From NCBI GenBank assembly GCA_020437875.1, contig JAGQVR010000120.1:1-8689 (forward strand): DNA of 8,689 bases, in the 5' to 3' direction. Below are positions 7,012-8,689 of this stretch, in pieces. Origin of the DNA: Flavobacteriales bacterium. Its GTDB lineage: Bacteria; Bacteroidota; Bacteroidia; Flavobacteriales_F; PHOS-HE28. The translations under genes and the position numbers were made by a program. Positions within the stretch are counted from its first letter, which is position 1, and the number at the start of each line of letters is the position of its first letter. The notes under the pieces are model-generated. The model saw nothing but the letters and a program-made list of their open reading frames with translations. It had not been told where the DNA came from and made no database searches.

Positions 7012-7040
7012 CAAAGGTAGGCGGGCACCACGGCGCTCAA
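7012..7040 (-). promoter_or_regulatory. Bacteroidota-type promoter candidate upstream of the kinase
   Basis: On the coding strand a TTG (7040-7038), an 18-base spacer and TACCTTTG (7019-7012) match the Bacteroidota -33/-7 pattern TTG-N17-23-TAnnTTTG. The -7 box ends four bases before ATG 7007, so a transcript started here would have almost no leader. It would allow kinase-regulator expression independent of ric. By rough estimate one TAnnTTTG is expected by chance on a strand this long, so only its position is notable. Confidence 0.35.
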
Positions 7041-7465
7041 TGCCCCGCCAACAACCCATGCATCCGGTCGATGCGTTCCAGCTGCTCCTCCGTGGCCACG
7101 GCCTGGATGCGGGGGAAGAGCACGCGCTCCTCGAAGCGGATGTGCGCTTCCAGTTCTTTCTCGATGCAGGAAAGGTCACGGGCCGGGTCCTGCGTTGAGA
7201 GAAAGCGGCGAGTGAGCCTGCGGTGCTCGCTGATCGCCTGTTCCACCAGCTGGTCGTGCGCTCCGAGCACGGGGAACACGGCCTCTTCCTCGATCCCGAA
7301 GTGGGGCAGCAGGTGCCGGTGATAGAATTCCACGGCGATGCGATGTTGCACCTTCGGGTCTAGACCGTCCGTGAGCGCTTTACGGATCTGCCAGCAGAAC
7401 AGGAGCCCCTCATGGTGTTCCCGGCTAATCGGACGAAGGAGGGCATGTCGTTCAAGCGGTGGCAT
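7037..7465 (-). CDS. Small hemerythrin-domain protein
   Basis: This is a 142-residue single-domain protein of the hemerythrin HHE superfamily, a four-helix bundle that holds a di-iron centre. Probable ligands are H17/H18 in SREHHEGL, H55 and E59 in PHFGIEEEAVFP, H81 in SEHRRL, and H108 and E112 in AHIRFEERVLFP; the paired HxxxE-x-LFP layout is diagnostic. Such proteins bind O2 or NO, or buffer iron, but the exact role here is unknown. The ATG at 7465 was chosen because the homologous sequence begins there; a start at 7615 would add 50 unrelated residues inside ric. It overlaps the end of ric by 14 bases and meets the kinase directly, so it is probably co-transcribed and may influence the kinase signal (inference). 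Confidence 0.9.
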   Translation of the reverse strand: MPPLERHALLRPISREHHEGLLFCWQIRKALTDGLDPKVQHRIAVEFYHRHLLPHFGIEEEAVFPVLGAHDQLVEQAISEHRRLTRRFLSTQDPARDLSCIEKELEAHIRFEERVLFPRIQAVATEEQLERIDRMHGLLAGH

Positions 7466-8192
7466 GGCGCAGTTGCCGCTCCAAGGTCTTGGCCCGCGGA
7501 AAGAGGATGTTGTTCTCCAGATGGATATGCCGGTGAAGGTCCTCCTCGAACTCGCGGAGCATGGCGTACGCGGTGCGATAGGTGGTACAGCCATCGGGCG
7601 GATTGGTGTAGTCATTGCTCAACTTCGCGATCCGGCGGAACCGCTCGCCCTCGGCATCGTGCTCGTGCTCCATCATCGCAATGGGGTTCTCCACCGTACC
7701 GAAATGCGGGTTGGGTGGTGCGGTGCCGTGCTGTGCGGCCTTCTCCAATTGGTTGATGAACGGGAACAGGATCAATTCTTCCTTCTTCATGTGGGCGGCC
7801 ATGGCCCCTGCACAGGCCTGGAACTCCTCCTGGATGGTGAATAGCTCCGGATGACGGTCCCCGTGGACCTTGCAGAGCTTGTCCAGGAATTGTAGAAGGG
7901 TCACGGTGCGGCTCTCCACGTAGCGGTGATGCACGCGCTCGATGTGCTCGATCAGCCGGGCGAGTGGCCAGCGTTTGACATCATCACCCGCATCCCCATC
8001 GCGTGAGATGGCGTGGCGGATCTCTTCCTCCAAGGTGTTCGGGTCAATGGCCTTGGTCCGGCACACTTCAGCAATCGTACGGCCGCCCTTGCAGCAAAAG
8101 TCGATGCCATGGGCGTTGAAAACGGCGGCCGTTCGGTAGTCATCGGCCACGATGGAGCCTACGGTGCGTTCAAGAGCGAAGGAGATGGACAT
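7452..8192 (-). CDS. ric: Iron-sulfur cluster repair di-iron protein, Ric/ScdA/YtfE type
   Basis: This 246-residue protein belongs to the family that restores iron-sulfur clusters damaged by nitric oxide or oxidants. The N-terminal ScdA_N domain (about 5-62) shows the typical GSIVADDYRTAAVFNAHGIDFCC start, with C33/C34 and C44. The C-terminal hemerythrin domain has likely iron ligands H88 or H89, H134 and E138 (AHMKKEE), H176 or H178 (EHEHD), and H222 and E226 (RHIHLENNILFP), matching the H/E ligand pattern of E. coli YtfE. The ATG at 8192 begins the conserved sequence; a frame open to 8288 would add 32 unrelated residues. No clear Shine-Dalgarno sequence is seen. It is the first gene after the AT-rich gap, so it probably leads the ric-hemerythrin-kinase-regulator unit. 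Length fits the family. Confidence 0.94.
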   Translation of the reverse strand: MSISFALERTVGSIVADDYRTAAVFNAHGIDFCCKGGRTIAEVCRTKAIDPNTLEEEIRHAISRDGDAGDDVKRWPLARLIEHIERVHHRYVESRTVTLLQFLDKLCKVHGDRHPELFTIQEEFQACAGAMAAHMKKEELILFPFINQLEKAAQHGTAPPNPHFGTVENPIAMMEHEHDAEGERFRRIAKLSNDYTNPPDGCTTYRTAYAMLREFEEDLHRHIHLENNILFPRAKTLERQLRHATA

Positions 8193-8253
8193 GGTCGGAT
8201 CGTTTCGTTGGTGCAAAAAACGGACAATAACATCCGTATATACATGACCTTCG
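8193..8253 (-). promoter_or_regulatory. AT-rich gap before ric with candidate operator
   Basis: This 61-base gap is clearly richer in A and T than its surroundings. It holds a perfect inverted repeat ACGGA-N8-TCCGT (arms 8220-8224 and 8233-8237) and, partly overlapping it, the palindrome GTATATAC (8236-8243). On the coding strand a run of six T follows the repeat. The gap is the natural place for ric control. The arms do not match the FNR, CRP or NsrR consensus sites that I know, so the regulator is unknown. No TAnnTTTG element was found here. Confidence 0.4.
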
Positions 8254-8689
8254 TCAGCTGCCCTCCTTTGTGGCCGTAAAGAGTCCAATGCCGGATACGA
8301 TCAGGGCAAGGACCTTCACCACCTCGCCGCCGACATAGACCAGGTGCAGTTGGGAAGGACCGGGTTCCTGACCGTGGATCGTGAGCAGGGCGCGCTCGTC
8401 CAAGGCGGGAAGAAGCCATGCGGTCTGGAGCAGGAGGATCAGGATGGGGACCGATATCAGCAGTTGCCGTGGTCCTGCTTTGCGGTTCCACAGCAGGTCG
8501 GCGACCACGGCCACGGCCAGTACCCATTCCACCCGGTTCAGGGCTGCGAAAACCAACCGACCGATGTTCAGACCGATGGGCAGGGTCACCCCTTCCGCCC
8601 GGAACTTCAGCCAGGCCTCCATGAAGCTGATGGCGCACACGAAGCCCACCCACACGAAAACGCAGACGAGCGCGATGGGATGGCGGACG
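8254..8689 (-). CDS. Four-helix membrane protein, function unknown, 5' end cut by window edge
   Basis: The reading frame stays open to the right window edge, so the true start lies outside; a GTG at 8655 is in frame but would remove part of the first helix. About 144 residues are visible. Four hydrophobic segments can be read: around IALVCVFVWVGFVCAISF, the GRLVFAALNRVEWVLAVAVV stretch, the LLISVPILILLLQTAWLLPAL stretch, and VVKVLALIVSGIGLF near the C-terminus. The segment MEAWLKFRAEGVTLPIGLNIG between helices 1 and 2 and the LPALDERA segment resemble, from memory, uncharacterised Bacteroidota membrane proteins. No catalytic or transport motif is evident. It ends 61 bases before ric, so it may share a transcript or a function with ric, but nothing in the sequence proves it. 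Confidence 0.8.
   Translation of the reverse strand, partial: VRHPIALVCVFVWVGFVCAISFMEAWLKFRAEGVTLPIGLNIGRLVFAALNRVEWVLAVAVVADLLWNRKAGPRQLLISVPILILLLQTAWLLPALDERALLTIHGQEPGPSQLHLVYVGGEVVKVLALIVSGIGLFTATKEGS

Noticed and set aside
7466..7615. Longer N-terminus for the small hemerythrin protein
   Set aside because: The added 50 residues lie within ric coding sequence in another frame and have no hemerythrin likeness.

Overview
This window holds ten protein-coding genes, all on the minus strand, with almost no space between them. The two outermost genes run off the ends. By eye the DNA is GC-rich (about 60%). The best guess for the source is a GC-rich member of the Bacteroidota. That rests on weak evidence: most starts lack a clear Shine-Dalgarno sequence, the only promoter-like site resembles the Bacteroidota TTG-N17-23-TAnnTTTG pattern, and the glutamate dehydrogenase and the edge membrane protein resemble Bacteroidota proteins from memory. 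No rRNA, tRNA, CRISPR array, insertion sequence or prophage gene was seen.

Read in the direction of transcription (high to low coordinates), the window opens with a four-helix membrane protein cut by the right edge (8254-8689). A 61-base AT-rich gap with a candidate operator follows. Next comes a tight block: a Ric/ScdA/YtfE-type iron-sulfur repair di-iron protein (7452-8192), a second small hemerythrin-domain protein (7037-7465, overlapping ric by 14 bases), a soluble histidine kinase with a GAF-like N-terminal region (5895-7007), and a sigma-54-dependent NtrC-family response regulator (4558-5898, ATGA overlap with the kinase).

A 191-base gap (4367-4557) is the only sizeable intergenic region. 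It carries a 12-bp direct repeat, two small perfect hairpins and no canonical -24/-12 promoter. It separates the regulators from a second block: an unrecognised 91-residue protein with a duplicated four-cysteine motif (4091-4366), a hexameric-type, probably NAD-linked glutamate dehydrogenase (2748-4025 or 4094), and the three-subunit proton-translocating NAD(P) transhydrogenase pntAA-pntAB-pntB (2746 down to the left edge). Junctions here are 1-4 bases or overlapping, so this is very probably one operon.

Read as a whole, the locus suggests a redox module (inference). Di-iron proteins that handle NO or oxidative damage sit with a cytosolic two-component system whose output is sigma-54 transcription. 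The nearest downstream target is an operon linking NAD-dependent glutamate metabolism to the NADH/NADPH balance through transhydrogenase. The Cys-rich protein, probably metal-binding, is the least explained component.
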